In this document: piece after piece, positions 41,308-52,772 of the stretch
How positions within the stretch are numbered: the stretch's first letter is position 1
How the letters are laid out: each line of letters starts with the position of its first letter
Assembly: GCA_022570795.1 (NCBI GenBank)
Contig: JAKUDP010000011.1
Location: 1,674,001-1,738,000, forward strand
Origin: Sphaerulina vaccinii
Taxonomy: Eukaryota > Ascomycota > Dothideomycetes > Mycosphaerellales > Mycosphaerellaceae
Length of the DNA: 64,000 nt
Reading direction: 5' to 3'
The notes under the pieces: model-generated
Seen by the model: the letters and a program-made list of their open reading frames with translations, nothing else
Database searches by the model: none
Told to the model about the DNA's origin: nothing
Position numbers and translations under genes: made by a program

Positions 41308-43949
41308 ACGATACGACGAGCCCGAGAAGTCACAGTAGACTTGACGATTTGATGTCAAACTATCCATTTTAAAGATTCCCTATCGTGTTGGAGAAAGATA
41401 CTTCATGTACCTATGCAATTTTGTGCGAGAGATTTTGTGGATGTGCAAATACAGAGAGATTTACTGTTGATTAAACCTACTTTTTATTGTTCTTCATTTC
41501 GATCACTACGAAGTTCTACGATCTGTTTCAAAGTATGTACAGATGAATGATAATGTCTGCATCGATGCTCGTGGCACGGGAACAAATGTCGGAAAATGCT
41601 CTCTGAACAATGGGTCTTAGATGCGATGCGCTCTGTCCGGAGACATAACGGTCTGGTGCTCGCGTGTTGACGGAGACATTATTGGCCTGATCACAAGTTT
41701 GATCGGATGCCGAGGCATGGTTGTGCCGGTGCCTGTGTTTCATGCTGTGAGTAGTCACTGTGGCAGGGCTGAAGTCTGTTTTGTCCGTTCATCTGGGATG
41801 AGTCAGGTTATGCTGTCGTGTCATGGTAGCACTGCTGGGTATCGATCACAGCACCAGGTCGTTTAGGGCGATGAAAGTGTGCTCACGTATCGCATTCACA
41901 AGTGTACAGTTCGAGAGTGCATCGGCAGTGTACAGTCGTCAACTGTCCAACGTTCATAGTCCAGCTGGGAATGTGGAGGTAAGTCAATTATGCTCAATGC
42001 GTGAAGTCTGAAATATGAACAAGTCTGGAATATCGCTGATTCGACGAATTGTTGATCGAGTTCCGTAGCCTTGATCGATTGACTCACAACATTTCATACG
42101 TTACTCTATAAGACGGAAACACGGTGTGGCTTCCCAAGACTCTCGATATGGGCACCTATCGTCGTCCCAGTAGTTTCGGGCAACCCTAAGCACACTCGTC
42201 ATACGCTCGATGAGTGAGCAGGAAAGGCGATGCTCACCCAGAAAGCGAGTACTTTCACTAAAGATCGTCAGCTCTGATATTAGGGAGCTGCGCACTCACT
42301 CGAGTCCCTCACATGATCTTCCGTCTCTCGAAGGCAACACGCATCTGTTGCAAGTGAGCTGATGACCAACGACCGCAGTTCCTGGGAAGTGCGAGAAGGA
42401 AGAGCATGACAAAGCTGCTATGGATCTTCCTATTCCAGCATCTCCCCTTCGTGGGCAATGTGTTGCAGAACAGGGGGTGTAGTTCGTCTCGCATATATTG
42501 TAACCTGGGGTTGACTGATTATGTCAAGACAACCACACTCTACCGCAGCCCTGAATAGAACTTACATCGCATGTCGTACAATGTTTGATGGCGACGCAAC
42601 CATCTTGTTGTGAGTACGCGATTGCTTGTTGCAGGAAGTGCAACCACTCTCATGATCATGGTTCTACGCACTGCCGGAAGCTGCTGATGGATGCTAGGTA
42701 GCACTCCATGTCTCAGGGTATGAAGGTACGAATACGTCGCAATGTCAATAGAGCTCAGGACGTCTCTCCGATGCTTGCCAGAGATCAAGCCCGCACTCGC
42801 GATCTCAGTCTCTGTACAGATGAAGTTTGCTTGACGCGTCCTAGGGCGCTCGAGCTGTGCCAGAATGGTCTGGTATACCTGTGTCGATCGCGATGATGAT
42901 CCACTTCGGTGTGAGATGTCCCAGGGCCAAGGCATAGTTTTGGTAAGACCGTACGTTCTGTTGGTGGAATCGAAAGTGGCTACAAGCCGAATCCGTTGAG
43001 AAGTAGACATCCTACGACATACAGTAATCCCAGCCCTCATGGTGCTTCAAGGCCTGGAAGGGATCTTTGTTCTGTGCTCAGGACTACAATGAAGTGTAAG
43101 CACAACGCTGGGGCGGTACGATTGAGAGAGGCCGCCGGAGCCGGATCAGACATTGATGGCGAAAGCAGCAACTGCGTCTCGCAAGGCCTCGTACTTTTTC
43201 TATGCCTCGTCTGCTTACTGGATTGGGAGTTCTATCTTGTGCCATTGTCGTTTCTGGTCGTCTCTGATCCATCTCATGACTGAGGCGCAGGACCTCCTCG
43301 TCATCAAGAGGCTCCGTATACCACTGTGGGCTGGGCTGAGATGGTCCGGCACATTTCGCCGTTGATGGTAGAGATGGCTTGTGGTGATGTCTGGGACTGG
43401 GGAAGACCCACGCTGTAAAGTTTGTTTTTGCAGGTGGAGCCGTGCGGAGCAGGGGCGATCGTGCATTTGCGCTGTTTCCCATTCGTGGACGCATTCTTCC
43501 TAGTACACCAACATTTTAGCCGGCGGCGACCACGAGCTCGACACTTCTGACGTGCAGCTTGTCACCATGAACTTCCGTCGCGAACAAGATTATCTTGAGC
43601 CGGTTGTTGAGGGCCTCATTCACTACACTTCTTCCTATCTCAACCGATAACCCACTGTGCGTTCATCTCGGTGCAATCAACCGGCGGTGTCTATTGTATA
43701 ACACTGCCATCCACTCTGTTCCACCTCACTTTGGTGGAAACAGCACGGGTTGCAGACACGCCATGTGTGTTTGGAAGACCAAGGCCCAGCTTGTCAGACC
43801 ATCCCAGAGCACCCATCTAGGTGAGTGTACCACAAACAGACAGCAATGCATGCAAGGCGCAATGCTGACCACTTCACAGGCCACGGTGCTAGTGATATCT
43901 CCATTAGGTGACCAGCAGTCGCGAGGGCGGACAGTATACATATTTTCAA
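41308..43949. other. Large intergenic region, no gene supported
   Basis: About 2.6 kb. A minus-strand frame 43040-42540 (166 codons) and another 43494-43084 (136 codons) have ATG starts but no recognisable domain, and plus-strand frames overlap both. Some intron-like signals occur near 43820-43880 just upstream of the AROM-derived gene, so a short non-conserved 5' exon of that gene is possible. Confidence 0.4.
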
Positions 43950-45944
43950 ATGGCAGTAGGTGCAATGCCTGCTGCCATGAACAACAAAGCCTATGGCATG
44001 ATGAAGATTGAAGAAATCATTCATAATGAGCCTCCGCGACTGCTGGTTATCTTTGACAAAGGTCAAGAAGAGATCACTAGTATTGTGGCAGACGTGTTGG
44101 GTTATACCTATCGTCTAGTCAATCAGCTAGAGGGTGCTCATGGGTGGTCGGATGAAGTTGTGGTGGGAATTGAGAGTGGTTACATTACTGGACCAGATAC
44201 CCTACGGGACATGGATCGAACACTTATCGCGACTCATTGCGTGGATGGACACGACTGGACAGACGAGGCGCTTACGAACTATTGCGATTACGAGTACCTT
44301 TACACGAAGACGACTGCGACACGACGTGACCTGGCTCGATATCTTGCCTTTGTGCTTGGGCAGACTAAGCCACACGAGAACTTGAGAATGAAACAGAGGA
44401 CTACGATGCTTTCCACGACCTTTTCAGATGTCCGTGCTGCTTTGCCAAACCTTGATATACTGTCGGTTGGTGCAGACTCTGTTGAGCTTCGCGTAGACTT
44501 GTTGAGAGACCCTGACGACGAAAACGAATTTGGATCCCTGCCAGGACTGCGATACGTTGGCGAACAGGTGATGCTTCTACGACAGCGAACAGAACTGCCT
44601 ATTGTGTTCACTACTAGATGTACCAAAGAGAATGGCAGGTTTCCTATGGACGATCCGGAGCTCTACTACACTTACCTGCGCAAAGCAATTCAGTGGGGCT
44701 GCGAGTATATCGATGTCGAGCTGTGGCTCCCGGCAGATATCAGACACAATCTTGCCGCCGAGAAAGGACACAGCAAGATCATATCTGCTTGGCACGACTT
44801 CTCCGGTCGGTTTAAGTGGACTTCACCAACGGCACAGAAGATCTTTGAGGAGAGCGCACAATACGGCGACGTGGTGAAGATGATCGCTCTGGTCCATGAT
44901 ATGGAGGACAACTATGATCTGGAGTCCTTCCGCTCCAGTGTGCAAGGCCCTTCGTTCCCTCCATTCTCGGGCCTCAACATGGGTGCTGCTGGCCAGCTGT
45001 CGCGTACCCTCAACAAAGTGTTCACTCCGATCACTCATCCACTCATGCCAGTGATCGCTGCACCAGGTCAACTCAGCGCAGCAGAGATCAATTCGATGTT
45101 GCATTCCTTGGGGCAGATGCCAGAATTGGAGGTTTGCGCTATTGGCCGCGTACAGGACAACGGCCACGCCAGGTTCCTGGAGAAGTGCCTCAATGAGCTC
45201 AGTCTACCTCATCGCCTTCTATGTGTCGAGCAGCCTCCGGCGAGCTCTATCCAGCCGTATATCTCGAGGACACAGTTCGGCGGCGCATATATCAACCCAC
45301 CACTGCCAGTCGAGAATGCTACGTACTTGCCAACGCTCACGGAAGCAGCATCTGCTATTGGACAGGTCGATACCATCTCTGTCCGATCGACATTCAGTGG
45401 CAAGACATTGGTCGCAGACAATGTGACCTGGAAAGGCATCCAAGCGACGCTGACTAGAGACTTCATTCCGAGCGCGTACGCGGGTCGAGCTTCGATCGTC
45501 ATCGCGAACAGTGAAGCACAAGCTGCCGCTGCGATATATGCACTGACGAGCCTGGATATTGGGTCCATATACACGATCGGTTTCAAGGCTGCCGGTCACA
45601 AGCAGCTACAAGGCCTGGTCGATCTTGATATGGTCAACGATCCTCTCGCCATCATCTCGGCACTGCCAGCTGAGCGCTCAATGGCAGCGGTACCTGTACT
45701 GAAACACTATATGGTGAAGCGACGCAAGCAATGCACCCGGTCTGGCAAGATCTTCATCGATCTATCGAACGGCGTCAAGGGCAACGGAGACTCGGTATCA
45801 GTCGCAGAGTCTCTTGGCTGGGTGGCATACCCATGCGCCGATTATATCTCCTGGACAATCATCGAGGCCATTCGTGGTCTTATCGGCGAGAATGTCCCAT
45901 GCGACTTCGTAAGCCTTGCAGCAGGCAGGGGTCTTTATACATGA
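43950..45944 (+). CDS. AROM-derived protein: shikimate kinase-like, dehydroquinase I and shikimate dehydrogenase-like (quinate repressor type)
   Basis: 664 aa from ATG 43950. Domain order equals the last three AROM domains. Residues ~28-140 align with shikimate kinase but the P-loop is replaced (LLVIFDKGQEEIT). Residues ~155-330 are a type I 3-dehydroquinate dehydratase keeping the catalytic Glu179 (VELRVD), His282 (AWHDF) and Lys310 (DVVKMI), followed by GLNMGAAGQLSR. From ~375 on is a shikimate dehydrogenase-like domain (GKTLVADNVTWKGI) whose Gly-rich NADP motif is altered to ANSEAQAAA. This arrangement is that of QutR/QA-1S, repressors of quinate utilization in Aspergillus and Neurospora. 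With an intact dehydroquinase triad, a residual catalytic role is possible. A Zn2Cys6 gene follows 1.1 kb downstream on the same strand but its zinc cluster is not QutA-like. Confidence 0.85.
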   Translation: MAVGAMPAAMNNKAYGMMKIEEIIHNEPPRLLVIFDKGQEEITSIVADVLGYTYRLVNQLEGAHGWSDEVVVGIESGYITGPDTLRDMDRTLIATHCVDGHDWTDEALTNYCDYEYLYTKTTATRRDLARYLAFVLGQTKPHENLRMKQRTTMLSTTFSDVRAALPNLDILSVGADSVELRVDLLRDPDDENEFGSLPGLRYVGEQVMLLRQRTELPIVFTTRCTKENGRFPMDDPELYYTYLRKAIQWGCEYIDVELWLPADIRHNLAAEKGHSKIISAWHDFSGRFKWTSPTAQKIFEESAQYGDVVKMIALVHDMEDNYDLESFRSSVQGPSFPPFSGLNMGAAGQLSRTLNKVFTPITHPLMPVIAAPGQLSAAEINSMLHSLGQMPELEVCAIGRVQDNGHARFLEKCLNELSLPHRLLCVEQPPASSIQPYISRTQFGGAYINPPLPVENATYLPTLTEAASAIGQVDTISVRSTFSGKTLVADNVTWKGIQATLTRDFIPSAYAGRASIVIANSEAQAAAAIYALTSLDIGSIYTIGFKAAGHKQLQGLVDLDMVNDPLAIISALPAERSMAAVPVLKHYMVKRRKQCTRSGKIFIDLSNGVKGNGDSVSVAESLGWVAYPCADYISWTIIEAIRGLIGENVPCDFVSLAAGRGLYT

Positions 45945-47077
45945 AGAAGACGATCCTTAATATGGCGTTTGACGGACAGCAATCTGCTTTACGGACGAGT
46001 GGGAATGATCATGTAGCACAGCAATATCTTCTGCATTTCTTCTAGAAGACTACCAGTCTCAGATCCCGATCTTGTGTCACCACGGCACGTAGCGATATGG
46101 TATGCCCTATGCTTGTGCCGGCTGCTACCGATGAGCTTGCGTCGTGGTTGTTAGGCACATGACCCTTAAGCATGGCCATCCTGTAAACTTAGCCGGGGAT
46201 ATAAGGCTAAAAGCTATGTTTATGCCACAGAAGCTCACGTCGTCAAAAGCTACTTGACGACAACCTCGTATCTTGAGCTTGACCTGCGTGCTAGGCGTTG
46301 GCGAGCCATTGTTCGCATGGCCTCGGTGTGTAACACAATCGTTCATTTCGTGCAGGACTTCCATCATGCAGAGAAGAAATGCGAACTATGAACCTTTGCA
46401 GACCTGTGCTACATCAGAATGTAACGAAAAGAGTACATGTAGTGTTTGCCATGTGTTTGGAACGTGGGCAAGCCTTGATCCTGGTTAAAATGGGTAAAAG
46501 TCATTGGCGCTAGCACCATTTCGCGTCCATCGTCCTTCTTTTCCCCTCGTTTTCGTCCTTCCAGAAAGAGTCTATCAAACATCGCTTGCATGCCAGCCAG
46601 GCCGTCTCAGAAGAGAGCCAGTGAACGTGCACTTCTGCACGCCAGCACGATGTCGAGGACAGATCGTACTCGGACTCGAGATGACCTCTCTCGTCTACGG
46701 TTGTCTCCGGTGGAGGTGGCTTCTTCAAGCTCGTAATCTCTGCGGACATCTTGCCTACCCGAGCAACACACAGCGCGGCTGAATGGACCAAACATATGCT
46801 TCCTAGGACTGCTTCCAAGGTTCGGCGTGCAGCAGCTCATGTGTTTACGATACTACTATAGCCCTGCAGATCTCCCCGCCCTCGTGCCCATGATCTCTTC
46901 CAGAGTCTAATGAGCGCGGTAACAGTATGGCGTACCGGCTCCACACGTTACTGAACTAAGCTACCCTACCTCATGCTTGTGCTCTCTCTGGTTTCTTCGA
47001 TCCTTCCGTTCACTCTGGCAGACTGGCAGAGGTAATGCTTCTTCACCTGGCTATGATTGATCGATAAGAAGAGTACG
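45945..47077. other. Intergenic, no gene supported
   Basis: About 1.1 kb between two plus-strand genes. Minus-strand frames around 46410-46840 overlap one another; none has a recognisable domain. It should contain the promoter of the Zn2Cys6 gene. Confidence 0.45.
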
Positions 47078-49579
47078 ATGGCAATAGCACAACCAATGAG
47101 TAGCGATATGGCCACTATTCCTAGACCCATTGAGCGCCTGCCGGTCAGGAAGAGCAGCGGTGGAGATCAGAAAGAGGCAATGAACTGCAAGAGCTGTCGT
47201 AAACGAAAGGTATGTCGTGTTCGTCTCAACTACTATTCTGAATGTAACTGAGTCCAGCCAGATCAAGTGTAATCGCATGAAGCCAAGCTGCGAGGCATGT
47301 CAGATCTTCAACTGCTCTTGCATCTATGGTATGATAGCTCGGAATAGCATCGAAGCCGTTATCACTGACAATGTCAAGATGCCATTCCAAAAAAGCGAGG
47401 ACCAAAGACAGATGTTCTAGAGGCTTTGCTGAAGCGTGTCAATGGGCTTGAGAAGCGCCTCAAGGATGAGCAGAAGTCGGCGTCCCCAGAGGCATCGTCA
47501 GGAAGCCCACAGAGCGAGAAACAAGGATCACAGAAGAGTGAGGAGGCTGAAAGGCCATCACCGCCAGTCCCAGAGTTCGACTTTGCAGAGCTTCGGCCAG
47601 CACGAGCGAATCCGGTACCCATTGAGCCAGCACCAAAAGCACGACGAGAAGCCATGGCATTCACAGATGCATTGCTCGACACCTACTTTGCACGACTACA
47701 CAATAAACCCTATTATATCCTCGATGAGTCTGCCACACGACAGAGGCTGAGAGACGGGCGATTACCAAGTTTCCTCATCGACGCCATCCACGCTGTTGCG
47801 ATACGATATCTACCTCACTTGTGCGGTGGACATGCTGGCGCCATTAGAGCGAGCCAGGATTATGCGGTGAGAGCCAGATCTCAGATCGACGTGGACGAGC
47901 CAAATATCGACAACATACAAGCTTTGCTGCTTCTAGGAATTGCCAACTTCCAGAATGGCCGCGGAAAGAGGAGTTACATGGTATTGACGCATGCTGTGAG
48001 CATGGCATTTGCTTTGAATTTGCATCGAGAACTGCCAGCAGAACTTCGAATCGCACCTTCGGAACGCGAAGGCCGCAGAAAGTTGTTCTGGACATGTTAC
48101 CTCATGGATCGTTTCACAGTCAGTGGGTCCAAGAGGCCGTCCTTGATCGCCGACGAGTCCATTTACTTGAGACTGCCGGCTTGGCAGCCTCAAGGATCTC
48201 AGGTCCTGGTGGATGGCAATTTCTTTCCCAGCTCTGGCCAGACATCGGGTGTGTCGAATGCTGCACAAGGCAGTGGAGCCATGCTTATCGAGATCGTTCG
48301 AGTTCTTGGTACCACGAATCGCTACCTAGCCGCTGGTGGCGTCAAAGGAGATTCTCACTTCCCCTGGCACGCGGCTTCCACCTTGTCGAAGATACGATCG
48401 GACCTGGACTACTGGGCAGCAGCTACGCAGGAGATATTCACATCGATCGATACCCTGTTTGGCTCGCATGATAGCTCGACGCTGGTGCTGAGCAAGCTGG
48501 TATATCATCTCATACACTGCCTGATATATCGACCTTTCTTGCCAATCGACCTCGCCGGACTGTCTGGAACTGGGCAGCATCAGTCATGGCAGATCGAGGC
48601 CACCAATCTGTGCTTCCTACACGCCAACGCAATCGCGGAGCTGGTTGAGATTGGCAGGAACACAGCACTTCTCGACTGGCCATCATTCGTCGGATATGCA
48701 GTGTGTACAGCTGGTACAATCCACGTGCATGGTGTGCACTACATATCATACCGAGATGGCGATGCCTTTTGCCACAGTGCAGAGTTTCTCAATAGAGAAA
48801 TGGCGCAGCTCTACGAGCTTCGATCAATCTGGGCCGGTGTGCAGCATCAACGAGACACACTTCAAGCGGTCTACGCCAGTCATGCTCAGCTTGTGAAGCA
48901 GTTGTCGAGCAGTCCGATGCGCTTCTCTCCAGTGTTCCAAATGGAGGACTTCTTCGACAGGTACCCAGGCTGCTACATTGATGGCGCCCATGTAAGCTTC
49001 TCGGACATTGTCCTGGATAACACGGCGGACGGGTTTGCGACGATCAACGAAACCGGCAACGAGTGGCGAGCAGATGCATATCAAAGTACTGTGCCATCGC
49101 AGCCGGTCTCATATGCCCATAGAGTAGAGCGAAAGGCAAAGAAACGACGTGCTACCGCACCAACACTCGCGCATGCGACTCCAAGGCAGGAACTTGCTGC
49201 ACATGCACCAGAGCTTGAACAGACTCACAGCAATCCTGATCTGGCCATTGTCGACGAGCACAGTGGTTCCCAAGAGCCCGAGGAATCACAAGAGCACAAT
49301 CCTGTGCTCTTCAATGGCAGCGCATTCACGCCAAACTATGGCTTTAGCCCTGCCCCATCTGCCCTGCACTTGAAGACACCAGGAGCACTCGATCCATATC
49401 AAGGTCGAATACTGGATCAGCAGACTCCAGGTGGCTTCAGCGGAAGTGCTGAACCTGCAAATCCAGAAGCCGAGAATGATCCTTTCTTGAGCTTGCTCGA
49501 ACAGTTGGCCTCGAACGACACCACTACTGGCTTTGGTGGGCAAGGCGACTTTGACTTTTACATGGGAGGTCAGAACTGA
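47078..49579 (+). CDS. Zn2Cys6 transcription factor with fungal-trans middle domain
   Basis: Three exons, 47078-47209, 47262-47328 and 47379-49579 (introns of 52 and 50 nt), give 799 aa. Both introns fall inside the DNA-binding region; splicing restores Cys37-x2-Cys40-x6-Cys47-x6-Cys54-x2-Cys57-x6-Cys64, then KKRGPKTDVLEALLKRVNGLEKRL, a linker and coiled-coil dimerisation element. The middle region has YFARLHNKPYYIL, NIQALLLLGIANFQNGRG and GRRKLFWTCYLMDRF, typical of the fungal-specific factor domain. The C terminus is acidic and low complexity. It probably regulates nearby or unlinked metabolic genes. It follows the AROM-derived gene, but its zinc cluster (CKSCRKRKIKC) differs from quinate activators, so a link to quinate use is only a possibility. 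Confidence 0.9.
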
Positions 49580-49731
49580 TTGCGATGCACAGCATAGCGA
49601 GGAGTTCTTGAAAAAGCTGTTGTAGCAGAAATTGTACAGTTTCGGTTCATAAGTCTGCGCTGCAGCGCTGGGTCCCATTCGACATTAGCATGTTTAGCAC
49701 TTTTTAATACCCATTCATCATCATCAGCTTC

Positions 49732-50671
49732 TCACAAGAGACCAGGAATGATAGCCTTTCGCTTTCCGATTCTCTCCTTGCCAAACTTCTCCACATACCA
49801 CCTGTACCCAGATAAAGCTCTCGGAAGCATAGTTGCGATCTCATTGATGAGGAAGGTCCGCGCAGGAACGCAGTCGAATCCGCCGACCATGTAAAAGCCG
49901 AACCACTCGAACCATTCACAAAGGTAGTGCGGGTACAGAATGAAGTGGAAAAGGCCGTTCTTGGGGAGCATGTATAGCTTGTCAATTCCTTCCACAGGCT
50001 TCCCGTCCTTCTCAGCTTGAGCCTTTTGTCGTCTGGCTGCTGATCGACGTATTTCGCGAAGATCATCATCGTGGAAGAGATTACCAAGGAAACTCCAGCC
50101 CCAGACCACAAGTCCCACTTCGATCATGTATAGTCGACCAGCCCAGTCCCAGACCGTGGTTGGACCGTAGCCGGCAAGCCAGCCTCCGAGCGATAGACCA
50201 TTGACGACTTGCCAGGCGAATGCTGACACCATCACAATAGGATGGATTGGAGACATGGATGGGTTGAGGTAAAGTGGCGAGAGAACTGCTCGGTAGATGT
50301 AGTGAATCGTGTACAGGCCGATCATGGTCCAGTTGGCCCAAGGTAGACCTTCTGAAAGGCCAATTCTGACAGGAATCACTTGAGCACAATAGTTCACGAT
50401 CAGGAAGCCAGGAATCTCCATGATGAACCATGCCCATTTGCCGGGGATGTTGAATCTGGAGTCCACTGAGGTCTTGCCTTGTGGGTAGTAGTCGATGAGC
50501 CATTGGATTGCTGTGAACTGTAGTCTGGTCAGTACGGCGGGCGCTGGACTGATCACGATATCGTCTCACCAGTGGGAAGAACTGCCAGGCGTAGACTATC
50601 AGCTCCCAGTTCTCCTTCGAAGGTGGCAAGATGCCGGGAATGAGTTCCAATGGGATCATGGAGGCAGCCAT
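49732..50671 (-). CDS. Steroid 5-alpha-reductase-family protein
   Basis: Exons 50671-50570 and 50517-49732 (52-nt intron) give 295 aa. Multiple hydrophobic segments and the C-terminal signature of the 3-oxo-5-alpha-steroid 4-dehydrogenase domain are present: LFHFILYPHYLCEWFEWFGFY, then HRWY-like GYRWYVEKFG and the closing KRKAIIPGLL. Members reduce C=C bonds of steroids, polyprenols or acyl-CoAs at the ER with NADPH. Polyprenol or sterol substrates are plausible in fungi; the sequence does not decide. It is divergent from the DUF647 gene, 293 bases between ATGs, and convergent with the Zn2Cys6 gene (152 bases between stops). Confidence 0.9.
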
Positions 50672-50964
50672 GGTCGATGTGAGAGCACCGACAGCTCGCT
50701 ACTGATCTTCGCCAAGCTCAACGATGTTGACGAAGAGTGTTTGGTGTGACACGAGAGGGAGAAAACAAGCATCGTCATGATTGATGATCATCTCGGGAAG
50801 GAGTGGAGGCGCTACTGGACGCTGCCGAACCTTCTTTCACATCACGTCTCCTCGTGGATTCGCGTCAACAAGCATCCAACCTTGCACGGCTTGTTGGACA
50901 TCTGGCATGTTTCGTGCAGTCTGGCCATCTTCACGCCGACTTCACCAGGCGATGCGAATACAAC
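50672..50964. promoter_or_regulatory. Short divergent promoter, 5-alpha-reductase / DUF647
   Basis: The two start codons (50671 minus, 50965 plus) are only 293 bases apart, so both genes must be driven from this interval or share elements. No specific factor site can be named. Overlapping open frames here (for example from 50777) are probably leader sequence. Confidence 0.55.
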
Positions 50965-52513
50965 ATGGCGGCCAAGTCTTACAGGATTCAGGAGTTCGAT
51001 GATGCTGACAATGTGGTTGCCACGTATGTTCAGAGCGATGATGGCAGCACAAAAGAGACTAGCAGGATCGACGTAATTGTATGGTCGAAATGAGTACGAA
51101 GCCTAGGAGAGACGAGAAAGCTGACGAGAAGATAGCGACCTGAGAATTCAACCTCGATCATCTCACTTTGGCACAAGACTCTAGATGTATTCCTGCCTGT
51201 GGGATTCCCTCATAGTGTCACAGATGACTATCTCGAGTGAGTGGCCTCATCTTCAGTCGAGGAAATGCGTCGTGCTGATGCAAAGGTAGGTACCAGATAT
51301 ATGTGAGTACCTCAACGTGATTTTTAGGGACGCCTTCTAATTGAGAAAGGACTCCTTGCAAGCATTCTCAAGCAGCATTGCTGCCATGCTTTCGTCTCGG
51401 GCTGTTCTGGAGGGAGTAGGCGTCGGTGACGCAACTGCCAATGCCACTACTGCACTACTCTTCTCCATCCTCCAGGACTCGGTTGGTCGTATTACCACAA
51501 TCTTATTTGCCCACCGCTTTGGAATGTCCTTGGAACCGGAGTGCAAGATGTACCGCCTTCTTGCAGACATTCTCAACGACACTGGATTCGTCCTAGACTG
51601 CCTCTCGCCGATCTTTCCCAAGCCAACGCGCGTGGTCATCTTGAGCTTCAGCAGCATTCTTCGTTCGTTATGCGGAGTAGCCGCTGGCAGCGCTAAGGCA
51701 AGTCTCAGTGCACACTTTGCTAAACAAGGCAATCTTGGCGAACTGAATGCCAAAGACTCCAGTCAAGAGACTGTTATCTCGTTGGCAGGCATGCTTTTCG
51801 GGAGCTGGGTCATCACCTGGGTCCAGACACCTTTCCAAGTCTGGACGGCAATGATCCTGCTGCTCTCCATTCATCTCGAGACGAACAGACGTGCTGTACG
51901 AGCTGTCAAGATGCATACTCTGAACAGGCAACGAGCCACGCTTGTGTACCACCATCTGCGCAAAGACCATGTGCCTAGTCCTGGCGAGGTGGCCGATCAG
52001 GAACTCATCTTCGAGCGCGATGGTGTTCTCAGAGGCAGAGATGGTCGCGCATTGGGTCATTGCTCTATAGGTGCACCCATGTCGAGACTTCTCCGTGCGA
52101 TTGGACAGCAGCAGAACATCACAAATTCTGTGAGCGTGGACGAGAAGCTACTCGATCGGATCCTGGCACTATATGACGACGCAGGATGCATAGTCTGGTG
52201 CGACAAATCCTCTCGACCCGGCAAAGCGAGCGTCTTCATAGTGCTGAAGAAGGACGTCACCTCAGAGGCTCTCACGATTGCCTGGTGGCAGGCGTTAGCA
52301 TTCGCAGAGTGTCTCAGTGTGGCACCTGGGTCCGTTACCGGGAAGGATATTGACAAGCTAGCTGGCCTGCTAGACATCTTCTTTAAAGCATACAAAGAGG
52401 TTAGCGCGCTCTGGAATACTTACCACCCCCAACTGGAGGCGAAGGGATGGGATCTCTCGTCAGCTGCAATGGAGACTGTTGCCGGATCACGCGTAGCGAT
52501 AGAGGCCGAGTAG
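50965..52513 (+). CDS. RUS / DUF647 (vitamin B6 photo-protection family) protein
   Basis: Four exons, 50965-51078, 51136-51236, 51290-51302 and 51350-52513, give 463 aa. Exon 3 is only 13 nt. Splicing yields the family signature TLDVFLPVGFPHSVTDDYLE, then YQIYDSLQAFSSSIAAML, SSRAVLEGVGVGDA, SILQDSVGRITTILFA, CGVAAGSAKASLSAHFA and LNAKDSSQETVISLAG. The N terminus (RIQEFDDADNVVATY) also fits fungal members. Plant RUS1/RUS2 act in UV-B sensing and vitamin B6 homeostasis; the fungal role is not established. Hydrophobic segments around the core suggest a membrane protein. Without exons 1-3 the frame would start at a non-ATG codon at 51341, inside intron 3, which supports the spliced model. Confidence 0.88.
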
Positions 52514-52772
52514 GAGCAGGTTAGATTGCACACTCACGCGTTGGTCGCCAGGGCTGTAGCATCAGTTCGATTTACTCGCGCTCGATACTTGCGCTCTGGC
52601 TATTCCACCAACTGCCAGAATCTGCCATTAGCCAACGATGTTTGCTAATGACACCAGAACGCAATAGACATGCGAGATCGATTAACAAAAGCCTTCACCA
52701 AACTTGGGAACATAACTCGTGCTGTTCTACAGAGCGGCCTATGACTGTCTGGACCTGCAACAGCTCTCAGTC

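Noticed and set aside
42540..43040. 166-codon minus-strand frame
   Set aside because: ATG start but no recognisable motif, no splice context, and plus-strand frames overlap it; insufficient for a call.
47078..49579. Identification of the Zn2Cys6 factor as the quinate activator QutA/QA-1F
   Set aside because: Its zinc cluster and following KKRGPKTDVLEALLKRV segment differ from what is known of QutA; only proximity suggested it.
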